This document shows positions 7,691 to 16,244 of a stretch of DNA of 36,698 nt, piece by piece. A program made the position numbers and the translations under genes. The stretch comes from CAJXZP01 sp041563475 (lineage in GTDB: Bacteria > Bacteroidota > Bacteroidia > Flavobacteriales_G > Salibacteraceae), in assembly GCA_041563475.1 (NCBI GenBank), contig JBFFMY010000027.1:1-36698 (forward strand). The letters are read 5' to 3'. Every line of letters begins with the position of its first letter. The stretch's first letter is position 1. The notes under the pieces are model-generated. The model was given only the letters and a program-made list of their open reading frames with translations, had not been told where the DNA came from and did no database searches.

Positions 7691-8443
7691 ATGAAACCTT
7701 ATAGTTTTAAACGTGCATATATTTGGGAATTGCCTGTCCGGCTATTTCATTGGGTGAATGCATTTTCCATATTAGTATTATCTGTAACGGGAATTATAAT
7801 TGCAGATCCACCAGCCATACTTTCTATTGAGGACCCAACTCAAATTTATTGGTTCGGTTGGGTTCGTTTCGTCCATTTTGTTGCTGCTTTTATTTTCGTT
7901 GCTTCCATCCTCATGCGATTTTATTGGGCTTTCGTAGGTAATCAATACGCGCGCTGGAAAGCCTATTGGCCATTTACAAAAAAAGGAATGCGCAATTTTG
8001 TGCACGTAATGAAAGTGGATGTGCTTTTAGGAAATGATGAGGAAAATTTACTCTCTAATATTAGTATTGGCCACAACGTTGTGGCAGCCGCAGCTTACAT
8101 CCTTTTCTTTTTATTGTTTCTCGTGATGATTTTTACCGGATTCGGACTTTATGCACCCACATCGGAATGGTGGTTGCCCCAATTATTTGCTTGGGTCCCC
8201 GCATCGGTTGGCGGTGATTTTAATGCACGAATGATTCACCATGTAACAATGTGGCTAATTATTCTCGTAACTATCGTTCATGTTTATCTCGTAATGTATC
8301 ATGAATGGCTAGAAGGCCGAGGCGAAGTGTCTTCCATGTTTAGCGGATACAAATTTGTACGGTCTGAAAGAATAAATAAGCAAGAGAATAATGCGGATTC
8401 GGAAGATGTAAAAACTACTCCTGAACCTACAGAAACGTGTTAA
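7691..8443 (+). CDS. hyaC: Hydrogenase cytochrome b subunit
   Basis: HyaC anchors the hydrogenase and passes electrons from the small subunit to the quinone pool, probably menaquinone in this phylum. The 250-residue protein has four clear membrane helices. These are around residues 22-40 (NAFSILVLSVTGIII), 56-74 (FVHFVAAFIFVASILMR), 125-155 and 190-208. Candidate haem b ligands include His20 (RLFHWVN), the His of RFVHFV and the HH pair before the last helix. The family motif WELPVRLFHW opens the protein. It ends in an acidic, Thr/Glu-rich tail of about 25 residues that finishes in Cys, unlike E. coli HyaC. Its position after hyaB matches the standard hya order. Confidence 0.95.
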   Translation: MKPYSFKRAYIWELPVRLFHWVNAFSILVLSVTGIIIADPPAILSIEDPTQIYWFGWVRFVHFVAAFIFVASILMRFYWAFVGNQYARWKAYWPFTKKGMRNFVHVMKVDVLLGNDEENLLSNISIGHNVVAAAAYILFFLLFLVMIFTGFGLYAPTSEWWLPQLFAWVPASVGGDFNARMIHHVTMWLIILVTIVHVYLVMYHEWLEGRGEVSSMFSGYKFVRSERINKQENNADSEDVKTTPEPTETC

Positions 8444-8461
8444 TACAACCAAACTACTGCG

Positions 8462-8491
8462 AAAGTCTTGTTTATTTTAGCAAGACTTTTG
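8462..8491 (+). terminator. Intra-operon hairpin between hyaC and hyaD
   Basis: AAAGTCTTG (8462-8470) and CAAGACTTT (8481-8489) are perfect 9-bp complements around a 10-nt loop, followed by a short T-rich stretch. It could act as an attenuator, a 3' stabiliser of the structural-gene mRNA, or a processing site. The stem is AT-rich and the T tail is weak, so full termination is uncertain. Confidence 0.45.
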
Positions 8492-8506
8492 TTTATACAT
8501 AAAATT

Positions 8507-9031
8507 ATGGCATACGATCTAGCTAAATCACTTAAAGGAAAATCCGTAATTTCAATAGATGACGATAAAACCGGTCGGGTACTTGTTTTAGGTGTAGGTA
8601 ACTACTTAATGGGCGATGAAGGCATTGGTGTCCATATTATGTATGAAATGGAGGAGCTTGAACTACCAGACTATGTAGATGTCTTGGACGGAGGTACTGG
8701 TGGTTTCTTCTTAATGAATTATTTCGATTTATATCCGACAATCATTTTTGTTGACGCAACAATGGACGGCCAACCGCCTGGAACAGTCACCACCTTACGT
8801 CCTGAGTTCGCTTCAGATTTCCCCACTGCTTTAAGTGTTCATGATGTAGGTTTAAAAGACATGATTGAAGCCATTTATTTACAAGATAAAATTCCGGATA
8901 TTCATCTAATAACAGTTACCGTTTCAGGAATTCAACCCATGACAATGGATCTCACGAAGGAAGTTGAAGAAGCAGTTCCTCAAGCCATTGAAAGTATTTT
9001 AGCCTTAGCAAAAAAGTTTAGGCAAGTTTAA
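8507..9031 (+). CDS. hyaD: Hydrogenase large-subunit maturation endopeptidase
   Basis: This nickel-dependent protease removes the C-terminal peptide of HyaB after metal insertion. From the ATG at 8507 it has 174 residues. It carries the family's three metal-binding regions: GVGNYLMGDEGIGVH with the conserved Glu, DGGTGGF with the conserved Asp, and SVHDVG with the conserved His. The gene lies immediately after hyaC, as in hya and hup operons. A TTG in the same frame at 8468 would add 13 residues but falls inside the hairpin at 8462-8491, so the ATG is preferred. HypF begins 12 bp downstream. Confidence 0.94.
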   Translation: MAYDLAKSLKGKSVISIDDDKTGRVLVLGVGNYLMGDEGIGVHIMYEMEELELPDYVDVLDGGTGGFFLMNYFDLYPTIIFVDATMDGQPPGTVTTLRPEFASDFPTALSVHDVGLKDMIEAIYLQDKIPDIHLITVTVSGIQPMTMDLTKEVEEAVPQAIESILALAKKFRQV

Positions 9032-9042
9032 ACGTAACCAAA

Positions 9043-11304
9043 TTGGACACCTATAAAATCCATATTACTGGAATTGTTCAGGGTGTTGGCTTTCGACCCT
9101 TAGTGTATAACCTTGCCAAAAAATTAAAAATAAAAGGCACCGTAAGTAACAATAATAAAGGACTAATAATTTTCTGTAACTCTTGTCCAACATGTGCTGA
9201 AACATTTTTGAATGTGATTCTTGAGCATCACCCGAAAAACGCTCATATAACCAATTCTACGATTTCTAAAGTTGAAAATAAAGAATACTCCTCCTTTACC
9301 ATTATTGATAGTGAAAATTCCGTTTCAGGAGATTTACTAATAACTCCAGATTATGCAGTGTGTTCTGATTGTCTAGCTGAGCTTAACGACATAGAAAATG
9401 TTCGTTTTGAATATCCATTTATTACGTGTACCAATTGCGGGCCACGGTATTCCATTATTAATAAATTACCATACGATAGGGTTTTGTCCACAATGGATAA
9501 ATTTGAAATGTGCGAAAACTGCGAAACGGAATATACCACCCCTCAAAATAAAAGGTTCTACTCCCAAACTAACTCTTGCGCAGATTGCGGGATTGAACTT
9601 CAACTTTTTGATTCAAAAAACGTAAATAAACCCATACATATCGGTCATGAAATTGCATCTGTAGTAAATGCTTTAAACGATGGGAAAATAATTGCTGTTA
9701 AAGGTATTGGGGGATACTTAATTATGGTGGACGCAACCAACAGAAAAGCCATTCAAACTCTTCGAGAAAGAAAACATAGACCTGCCAAACCTTTTGCTTT
9801 AATGGTATTGGATGAACAATTTTTATTTGATTTTTGTACCCCTACCGCAATAGAATTGGAAGAATGGAACAGTCCCGTTGCGCCAATAATTTTATTTGAT
9901 AAGTGTATTCCCTCTAACCTACCTTTTGAGGCAATAGCACCTGGTTTAAATCAAGTGGGAATTATGAAAGCCTATACCCCACTTCATGATTTGATTTGCA
10001 AATATTTCGGAAATCCTTTAATCGCAACAAGCGCTAACCTTACGAATAGTCCAATTATTTTTTCAGACCATGACGCCAAAGAAAATTTAGTTTCTATTGC
10101 TGATTTTATCTTGAGTAATACCCGAGAAATTGTGGTTCCTCAAGATGATTCCGTAATGCGGTTTACAAAAAATGATCAAAAAATTATTTATAGACGGTCG
10201 CGCGGATTAGCTCCAAATTTCTTTCATACATCTACACATTCACCGAATACGCTTGCCGTTGGAGCCATGCTAAAAAGTGCGTTTGCATTTACCCAAAATA
10301 ATAATGTTTTTATTTCACAATATTTAGGTGCAACCGACTCCTACGAAACTCAAAAGGCATTTGTTCAAGTGTTTAATCATCTTTCTTCCGTTCTTCAATT
10401 CAAACCTGATGTGGTAATTTCCGACAAGCATCCTGGATATTTCACTACAGAATGGGCAGAACAATTAGCTTCCTTGGAAAATATTCCGGTTAAAAGTGTG
10501 CAACACCATGAAGCCCATTTCAGTGCTATTTTAGGAGAGCATCAGCTGTGGGAAGAAAAAATTCTTGGCTTTATTTGGGACGGAACAGGACTAGGGAATG
10601 ACAATCAAATTTGGGGAGGGGAAACCATGGTTTATGAACAAAATTCAATAACTCGAGTTGCCCATTTACCATACCATAGCCATATCCTAAGCGATAAAAT
10701 GGTGACCGAACCTCGAATATCCAGTCTTTCATATTTCTCAAATTTACCTAACTCAGAATCCTATTTAAAGGATAAATTCACTGACCTAGAATGGAAAGCA
10801 TACCATAAATTACTAGAAACCTCCACTTTAAAAACTTCCAGTATGGGACGGTTATTTGACGCGGTTTCCTCCATCTTAAATCTTTGTAATACATCAACTT
10901 ATCATGGTCAAGCTGCCATGTTACTGGAGTCGCAAGCGGAACTTGTTGCGGACAAAGAGAGTAGAAAACCATATCCTGTTGTTTTACATAATTTAGAAAT
11001 TGATCTTGATTTAATCTTATCAAAAATTCTTACAGACCTAAAATCAGGCGTTTCAATTCCCTCCATAAGTGCTAAATTTCATTTTACTCTTGTTGAAATT
11101 ATTTTCGTTACCGCTCAAAGATTAAACCTAAACCGAATTGCATTTAGTGGTGGTGTTTTTCAAAACAGCTTTTTAGTAACCGCTATTATTGAAAAGCTAG
11201 GAAATGACCATGATTTATATTTTCATGAAAAACTCTCGCCAAATGATGAGTGCATTGCGTTTGGTCAATTAATGCACTTTCAAAACATAGGTGAAAGTCA
11301 CTAA
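9043..11304 (+). CDS. hypF: Carbamoyltransferase HypF
   Basis: HypF makes the carbamoyl adenylate intermediate from carbamoyl phosphate and transfers it to HypE, the source of the cyanide ligands. All domains are present in the 753 residues. The acylphosphatase domain (GIVQGVGFRP) fills about residues 1-90. It is followed by two zinc fingers, each CxxC-18 residues-CxxC (CSDC/CTNC and CENC/CADC, about residues 108-190). A YrdC-like domain comes next (GIGGYLIMVDA, about 205-380), then a Kae1-like carbamoyltransferase domain with HHEAHF and FSGGVFQN. The start is TTG at 9043; no ATG or GTG gives a complete acylphosphatase domain, so this weak start is well supported. Confidence 0.96.
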   Translation: MDTYKIHITGIVQGVGFRPLVYNLAKKLKIKGTVSNNNKGLIIFCNSCPTCAETFLNVILEHHPKNAHITNSTISKVENKEYSSFTIIDSENSVSGDLLITPDYAVCSDCLAELNDIENVRFEYPFITCTNCGPRYSIINKLPYDRVLSTMDKFEMCENCETEYTTPQNKRFYSQTNSCADCGIELQLFDSKNVNKPIHIGHEIASVVNALNDGKIIAVKGIGGYLIMVDATNRKAIQTLRERKHRPAKPFALMVLDEQFLFDFCTPTAIELEEWNSPVAPIILFDKCIPSNLPFEAIAPGLNQVGIMKAYTPLHDLICKYFGNPLIATSANLTNSPIIFSDHDAKENLVSIADFILSNTREIVVPQDDSVMRFTKNDQKIIYRRSRGLAPNFFHTSTHSPNTLAVGAMLKSAFAFTQNNNVFISQYLGATDSYETQKAFVQVFNHLSSVLQFKPDVVISDKHPGYFTTEWAEQLASLENIPVKSVQHHEAHFSAILGEHQLWEEKILGFIWDGTGLGNDNQIWGGETMVYEQNSITRVAHLPYHSHILSDKMVTEPRISSLSYFSNLPNSESYLKDKFTDLEWKAYHKLLETSTLKTSSMGRLFDAVSSILNLCNTSTYHGQAAMLLESQAELVADKESRKPYPVVLHNLEIDLDLILSKILTDLKSGVSIPSISAKFHFTLVEIIFVTAQRLNLNRIAFSGGVFQNSFLVTAIIEKLGNDHDLYFHEKLSPNDECIAFGQLMHFQNIGESH

Positions 11305-11353
11305 TTTTTAGACTGTAAATCTGTATCTTGACCTCAAATAAAAACTCCATATT

Positions 11354-12457
11354 TTGAAATTTTTGGATGAATACCGAGACGCTTCGTTGGCGAAAAAGTT
11401 TTTGGACGAACTAAAAAGTACAGTAACACAACCATGGTCAATCATGGAGATTTGTGGTGGACAAACACATAGTTTGGTGAAAAATGGAATTTTGGAGGTT
11501 TTGCCCAAGGAAATTACAATGATTCATGGGCCCGGTTGTCCGGTTTGCGTAACACCTATTAACCTCATTGATAAAGCGATTTTTCTAGCCCACCTACCCG
11601 ATGTTATTTTATGCTCGTATGGCGACATGGTACGTGTTCCAGGATCTGTAAAAAGTTTACTTAAAGCCAAATCTGAAGGGGCAGATGTGCGTATTGTATA
11701 CACTCCGTTGGATGCCGTAACCTTAGCCAGAAAAAATCCGGATAAGGAAGTCGTATTCTTTGCTGTTGGATTTGAAACCACGGCTCCAACTAATGCTTTA
11801 TCTGTAATTCAAGCAAAAGCACTAAACCTTACCAATTACTCCATTCTTACATCGCATGTACTTGTACCTCCCGCCATTGAGGCTTTGCTAGGCTCTCCAA
11901 AAAACAAAATCCAAGGTGTTTTAGCCGCAGGGCATGTATGTGCCATTATGGGCTACAAAGAATACCTTCCATTAGCAAAAAAATATAAAACGCCAATTAT
12001 AGTTACCGGGTTTGAACCTGTGGATTTAATTCACGGTATTTTAATGACCGTTAAACAATTAGAAGAAGGTCGCTATGAAGTAGAAAACCAGTATTCTAGA
12101 ATAGTTGTTGAAGATGGAAACAAGGAAGCAATGAAGCTGATTTTTGAAGTGTTTGAGATTCATAATCGAGATTGGCGAGGCATTGGAAACATAAATGAAA
12201 GTGGCTATGAATTAAAACTAGAATATGCAGCTTTTGATGCCAACAAAAAGTTTAATGTCATCATTGAAAAAATCGAAGAAAATACAGAATGTATTTCCGG
12301 AGAAATAATGAAAGGAAATAAAAAACCTTTTGAATGCATACATTTTGGTAAAAAATGCAATCCGGAAAATCCACTCGGAGCTCCAATGGTTTCCTCGGAA
12401 GGTGCCTGTGCAGCTTACTATAATTTCTCACATAACCTATTTGAAAGCATCAACTAA
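11354..12457 (+). CDS. hypD: Hydrogenase maturation Fe-S protein HypD
   Basis: HypD holds a [4Fe-4S] cluster and forms with HypC the scaffold on which Fe(CN)2CO is built. The 367-residue protein carries the conserved motifs MEICGGQTH, IHGPGCPVCV, FAVGFETTAPT and GFEPVDLIHG. The C-terminal cysteine region (CIHFGKKCNPENPLGAPMVS) ends in SSEGACAAYY, as in the family. Translation appears to begin at TTG 11354, because KFLDEYRD is the normal amino terminus and no ATG is available there. It follows hypF by 49 bp and precedes hypE by a single base. Confidence 0.96.
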   Translation: MKFLDEYRDASLAKKFLDELKSTVTQPWSIMEICGGQTHSLVKNGILEVLPKEITMIHGPGCPVCVTPINLIDKAIFLAHLPDVILCSYGDMVRVPGSVKSLLKAKSEGADVRIVYTPLDAVTLARKNPDKEVVFFAVGFETTAPTNALSVIQAKALNLTNYSILTSHVLVPPAIEALLGSPKNKIQGVLAAGHVCAIMGYKEYLPLAKKYKTPIIVTGFEPVDLIHGILMTVKQLEEGRYEVENQYSRIVVEDGNKEAMKLIFEVFEIHNRDWRGIGNINESGYELKLEYAAFDANKKFNVIIEKIEENTECISGEIMKGNKKPFECIHFGKKCNPENPLGAPMVSSEGACAAYYNFSHNLFESIN

Positions 12458-12458
12458 C

Positions 12459-13514
12459 ATGTCAGAAAATAAATTCAGATATAGTAAAAACCATCCCGTT
12501 CCTGATATTGGAATTGAGTCTATTTCTTTAGCCCATGGAAGCGGAGGTAAACTGACCAACCGATTATTAGATCATGGTATTTTTGACCTGTTTAAGAATG
12601 AAAAACTCCAGAAAAGAGATGATGGGGCGGTTTTAAACTTTGATGGTGATGTAGCGTTTTCAACTGACAGTTTTGTGGTTTCTCCTATTTTTTTTCCTGG
12701 CGGTGATATTGGAGAACTTGCTGTAAACGGAACCGTAAATGATGTAGCAATGACAGGTGGAATCCCAAAATATCTTTCCTTATCCTTTATTATAGAAGAA
12801 GGATTGCCTTTAAAAGACTTTTGGGAAATTCTTCACTCGATTAAACATTCCTCTGAAAAGGCAGGTGTTCAAATTGTTACAGGCGATACCAAGGTTGTGG
12901 AGAAAGGAAAAGGAGACCAAATCTTTATTAATACTACGGGAATAGGACCCATGCATCCAAATGCCAAACTAGGTGTGCCTGAAATTCACACGGGTGATGT
13001 AATTCTGATAAGTGGAAACGTTGCTTCACACGGAATGGCAATTCTGTCCAAAAGAGAAGGTCTTGGATTTGAATCTGATATTTTAAGCGATACGACCAAT
13101 TTAAATCATCTTACTTCGGCATTATTAGATATATGCGGAATAGGTATTAAACTATTCCGTGACCCTACCCGTGGCGGCATTGCTACTGTGTTAAACGAAA
13201 TTGCTCTACAACTAAAAAAAGGAATAACAATATTAGAGAAATATCCTATCCTTCCTCAAGTAAAAAGCGCTTGCGAAATATTTGGTTTAGATCCACTTTA
13301 TGTGGCCAATGAAGGACTTATGTTGATTGTTTTACATGAAAATCAGGTGGAAGCAGCTTTGAAAATTCTTCACGCCCATGAAGCTGGCAAATATGCAGCG
13401 GTATTAGGGTATATTTCGGATGAACACCCAGGAAAGGTCGTTTCTAAAAGTGAATTAGGTGGTAACCGCGTTGTTGCAATGCCAATTGCCGAGCAACTTC
13501 CACGAATTTGTTAA
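12459..13514 (+). CDS. hypE: Carbamoyl dehydratase HypE
   Basis: HypE accepts the carbamoyl group from HypF on its C-terminal cysteine and dehydrates it with ATP to a thiocyanate, the cyanide donor. From the ATG at 12459 it has 351 residues. The family start ISLAHGSGGK is near residue 23, FSTDSFVVSP and NDVAMTGG follow, and the protein ends in the diagnostic PRIC with the reactive Cys at the last position. The frame is open upstream to 12330, but that part overlaps hypD and is not homologous to HypE. It closes the rightward arm, and its stop shares TTAA with the stop of the convergent guanylyltransferase gene. Confidence 0.97.
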   Translation: MSENKFRYSKNHPVPDIGIESISLAHGSGGKLTNRLLDHGIFDLFKNEKLQKRDDGAVLNFDGDVAFSTDSFVVSPIFFPGGDIGELAVNGTVNDVAMTGGIPKYLSLSFIIEEGLPLKDFWEILHSIKHSSEKAGVQIVTGDTKVVEKGKGDQIFINTTGIGPMHPNAKLGVPEIHTGDVILISGNVASHGMAILSKREGLGFESDILSDTTNLNHLTSALLDICGIGIKLFRDPTRGGIATVLNEIALQLKKGITILEKYPILPQVKSACEIFGLDPLYVANEGLMLIVLHENQVEAALKILHAHEAGKYAAVLGYISDEHPGKVVSKSELGGNRVVAMPIAEQLPRIC

Positions 13515-14596
13515 GTTATTTCGTTGCCGAATTTTTTACCTGCTTCCTCACGTAATTGCTTAATATCCTGTTCGAATTCTTTCGCTACAATCATTAGAAC
13601 TCCATCACTTTCAACAATAATGAAGTTATTCAGTCCTTTTGTTGCCAATACTTTTCCGGCAGGTAAACTCACGATATTTCCTGTAGATTTTTGAGTTAGT
13701 GTTTTACCCGATATCACATAGTTCTGATCACTACTTTTTGTAATATGTTCCTCCAAAGAAACCCAAGTCCCAATATCACTCCAGCCAATATCCGTATTAA
13801 TTACCGAAACATTACCGGCCTTTTCTAATATGGCATAATCAATAGAAATAGATGGGCATTCTTGATAAACTTTGTTTATAAACTCCTTTTCACTACTCGT
13901 GTTATATACTTTGTCATTCGTTTCAAAATGACTTAAAATTTCTGAAGCATTTTTTGAAAAGCTTTCTAAAATGGTTTTAATACTCCACAAAAAGATACCA
14001 GAGTTCCAACTGTAATTCCCAGATTTTACATATTTCTCCGCAAGTTCCAAACTTGGTTTTTCCTTAAATTCAATCACCTTTACGGGGGTAAGTTCTTCTG
14101 TTATATCCGTTTTTGAATATTCGATATATCCATATCCGGTATTCGGTCTATTTGGTTCAATTCCAATAGTGAGGATTTCATTATGATTAGACACATGATG
14201 AATTCCTATGTCCATAACCTTTTCAAAAACATCGGTTTTTGAGATTAAATGATCGGCAGGAGAAACAATCATTATCGCTCCCGGATCTTCATCCTCAATT
14301 TTTTTTATAGCATACGCTAAACAAGGTGCTGTATTTCGCATGAAAGGTTCAGATAAAATATTTTTAGCGCTTATCTGAGGTAGTTGAGTAGCCACCAAAT
14401 CCACGTAAATATCATTAGTTACCACCAAAATTTTATCTGAAGGAATAAATGAATTAAACCTTTCAAAGGTTTGTTGAATCAATGTTTTTCCTGTTCCTAA
14501 AACATCCAAAAATTGCTTCGGATTTTTCTGAGTACTTTTTGGCCAAAATCGACTTCCAACGCCTCCAGCCATTATTACACAATAGGTATTACTCAT
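13511..14596 (-). CDS. Mannose-1-phosphate guanylyltransferase
   Basis: This enzyme makes GDP-mannose from mannose 1-phosphate and GTP, a precursor for polysaccharide, O-antigen and fucose synthesis. The nucleotidyltransferase signature MAGGVGSRFWPKS followed by NPKQF is at residues 9-29. SPADHLI (about residue 112) supplies the metal-binding Asp, and FKEKP and the GWSDIGTW substrate loop follow. With 361 residues it is the ManC-type guanylyltransferase domain alone, without the phosphomannose isomerase half of bifunctional ManC/AlgA. It overlaps the SprT-like gene upstream by 8 bp, so the two are probably co-transcribed. The 4-bp stop overlap with hypE marks the edge of the hydrogenase island. 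Confidence 0.93.
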   Translation of the reverse strand: MSNTYCVIMAGGVGSRFWPKSTQKNPKQFLDVLGTGKTLIQQTFERFNSFIPSDKILVVTNDIYVDLVATQLPQISAKNILSEPFMRNTAPCLAYAIKKIEDEDPGAIMIVSPADHLISKTDVFEKVMDIGIHHVSNHNEILTIGIEPNRPNTGYGYIEYSKTDITEELTPVKVIEFKEKPSLELAEKYVKSGNYSWNSGIFLWSIKTILESFSKNASEILSHFETNDKVYNTSSEKEFINKVYQECPSISIDYAILEKAGNVSVINTDIGWSDIGTWVSLEEHITKSSDQNYVISGKTLTQKSTGNIVSLPAGKVLATKGLNNFIIVESDGVLMIVAKEFEQDIKQLREEAGKKFGNEIT

Positions 14597-15212
14597 TTTT
14601 TGCTTTTACTTTTGCCAAGCCATGAATTGTAAACGACTTGCCCGTATTAATATCTTTACACAAATATCGTGTTCTACGCTTAACTCCTTTCCTAAACCAT
14701 CTTTCACGTGAGGTAGCTAACAAAAATAACGCACCTTCCGCAATATCCTCTACACGTAATTCTTGATTTTCATCGTATTTATGTAAAATACGCACTAATT
14801 CTGGATCGGCTCCACTACTCGCCTTGGGATTCTTAAAATAATTACGTAAAACTATCTCCACATCTGCAGGCCAAATATGGTTTTCAAGAAAGGGTTTGGC
14901 AATATTAACAAATGCCCGTTTCCATTGTACTCCATGCGGTTTTATACGTTTACCGTATAACTCATAGGCATGCATATGCGCAACTTCATGCAAAAAAGTG
15001 AGCAAAAAGGCATACACATTTAAGGACCCATTTACGGTTATTTTGTGTGGATCTTTTCCGTAATGAGGTAACCGATAATCACCATGCTTAGTAATTCTTT
15101 CATTCGTAACCTTTAATGAAAAATTAAAATCACTAATCAAAGGCCAAATTAATTCGGAAGAACCCTCTGGAATGTGTTTTTGAAGATGATGTAAAAAATC
15201 ATTTTTCTCCAT
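14589..15212 (-). CDS. SprT-like zinc metalloprotease-type protein
   Basis: This is a cytoplasmic SprT/Spartan-like domain protein. The zinc motif HEVAHMHAYE (HExxH) lies in the first half, and NERITKHGDYR, HKITVNGSLN and KPHGVQWKR match the SprT-like pattern. Bacterial members are poorly characterised; the human relative Spartan cleaves DNA-protein crosslinks, so protease activity is inferred. From the ATG at 15212 the protein has 207 residues, about the length usual in this phylum. Two more upstream starts are in frame, ATG 15251 and GTG 15263, and would add 13 or 17 residues with no recognisable homology. The gene overlaps the guanylyltransferase gene by 8 bp. Confidence 0.82.
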   Translation of the reverse strand: MEKNDFLHHLQKHIPEGSSELIWPLISDFNFSLKVTNERITKHGDYRLPHYGKDPHKITVNGSLNVYAFLLTFLHEVAHMHAYELYGKRIKPHGVQWKRAFVNIAKPFLENHIWPADVEIVLRNYFKNPKASSGADPELVRILHKYDENQELRVEDIAEGALFLLATSRERWFRKGVKRRTRYLCKDINTGKSFTIHGLAKVKAKNE

Positions 15213-15503
15213 TATTTCCTTTGGGGTTTCTTTTTGTTCCACGTAGGACATGGAGGGTGGCACTTCTTTTTCGCTGCGCAGCTGGCCATTGATGCTGTTA
15301 AAAATATTGCTAAAAAAACGAATGAGCTGTATCTTTTTATTATGTGATTCATTATGGCTTCAAATTTGGTTAAAAAAATCTATTCACAATCCATTTAAGT
15401 AAATAACCTTTACACATGGCAAAAAAAACCAAACTGTGTTTTACTTTCGTTTGGTACTAACTATTCTTTCTTTCTATCGAAAGTAGTTACATTTAATACT
15501 CAA
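15213..15503. other. Intergenic region upstream of the Mla genes
   Basis: This 291-bp stretch between divergent genes holds no convincing ORF beyond the possible SprT extension. A 7-bp inverted repeat (ACCAAAC 15428-15434, GTTTGGT 15449-15455, 14-nt loop) and a near-consensus -7 motif TACATTTA (15488-15495), 8 bp before the mlaE ATG, are the only signals seen. Confidence 0.35.
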
Positions 15504-16244
15504 ATGAATTTTCTAGTAAGCTTCGGTAAATATGTTATGTTTCTAAATCGCGTTTTTTCGAGACCGGAGAAATGGAAGTTATTTAGAAAGAACGTATTTA
15601 ATGAAATGGTAGTACTTGGGCTTAGCTCACTACCCATAGTTGCCATTATTTCTGTTTTCATGGGAGCTGCCTTGGCAATTCAAACCGCAGCAAATACAGG
15701 TGGCGGAATTATTCCGCTTTACACGGTAGGATTTGCCGTTCGAGAATCCGTAATTCTTGAGTTTTCTCCAACTATTGTTGCACTAATTTTAGTCGGTAAA
15801 ATTGGTTCTAGTATTTCTTCCGAGTTAGGAACTATGCGCGTAACAGAGCAAATTGATGCGATTGAAATTATGGGGATTAACTCCGCAAGCTTTTTGGTTC
15901 AACCTAAAATTATTGCTTTAGTCATTTTAAACCCAATCCTTATAACTTTTAGTATATTCTTATGTATAACCGGAGGTTATGTTGCAGGTGTTGGAACTGG
16001 GGCGATTACACCGTATGATTATGAATATGGTTTGCAGTACGATTTCGTTCCATTTCATTACACATACAGTATGATAAAATCATTGGTTTTTGGATTTATT
16101 ACTACCTCCGTTCCTGCATTTTTTGGATACTATGTTAAAGGTGGTTCTGTGGAAGTAGCTAAATCTAGTACACAAGCAGTTGTTCAAAGCAGTATCGTGA
16201 TTTTAGTATTGAATTATTTCATTACTCAATTGTTATTAATGTGA
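15504..16244 (+). CDS. mlaE: MlaE-family ABC transporter permease
   Basis: This is the inner-membrane permease of a lipid-transport ABC system of the Mla type, which moves phospholipids between inner and outer membrane. The 246-residue protein has about five membrane helices. The conserved MlaE core includes GAALAIQTA, the coupling segment SSELGTMRVTEQIDAIEIMG and the following VQPKIIALVILNP. The downstream mlaF overlaps its stop by 4 bp, indicating translational coupling. The substrate-binding MlaD-like subunit is not in this window. Function in Bacteroidota is inferred from the family. Confidence 0.93.
   Translation: MNFLVSFGKYVMFLNRVFSRPEKWKLFRKNVFNEMVVLGLSSLPIVAIISVFMGAALAIQTAANTGGGIIPLYTVGFAVRESVILEFSPTIVALILVGKIGSSISSELGTMRVTEQIDAIEIMGINSASFLVQPKIIALVILNPILITFSIFLCITGGYVAGVGTGAITPYDYEYGLQYDFVPFHYTYSMIKSLVFGFITTSVPAFFGYYVKGGSVEVAKSSTQAVVQSSIVILVLNYFITQLLLM

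Noticed and set aside
8468..8506. TTG extension of hyaD
   Set aside because: The 13 extra residues are not family-like and the codon falls in the 9-bp hairpin; ATG at 8507 gives a normal start.
12330..12458. Upstream extension of hypE
   Set aside because: The extra 43 residues overlap hypD out of frame and have no HypE similarity; ATG 12459 follows the hypD stop by one base.
2891..13514. Hydrogenase island as a transposon because both edges are TTAA
   Set aside because: No transposase, terminal inverted repeats or composition change was seen; the TTAA motifs are explained by overlapping TAA stops on opposite strands.
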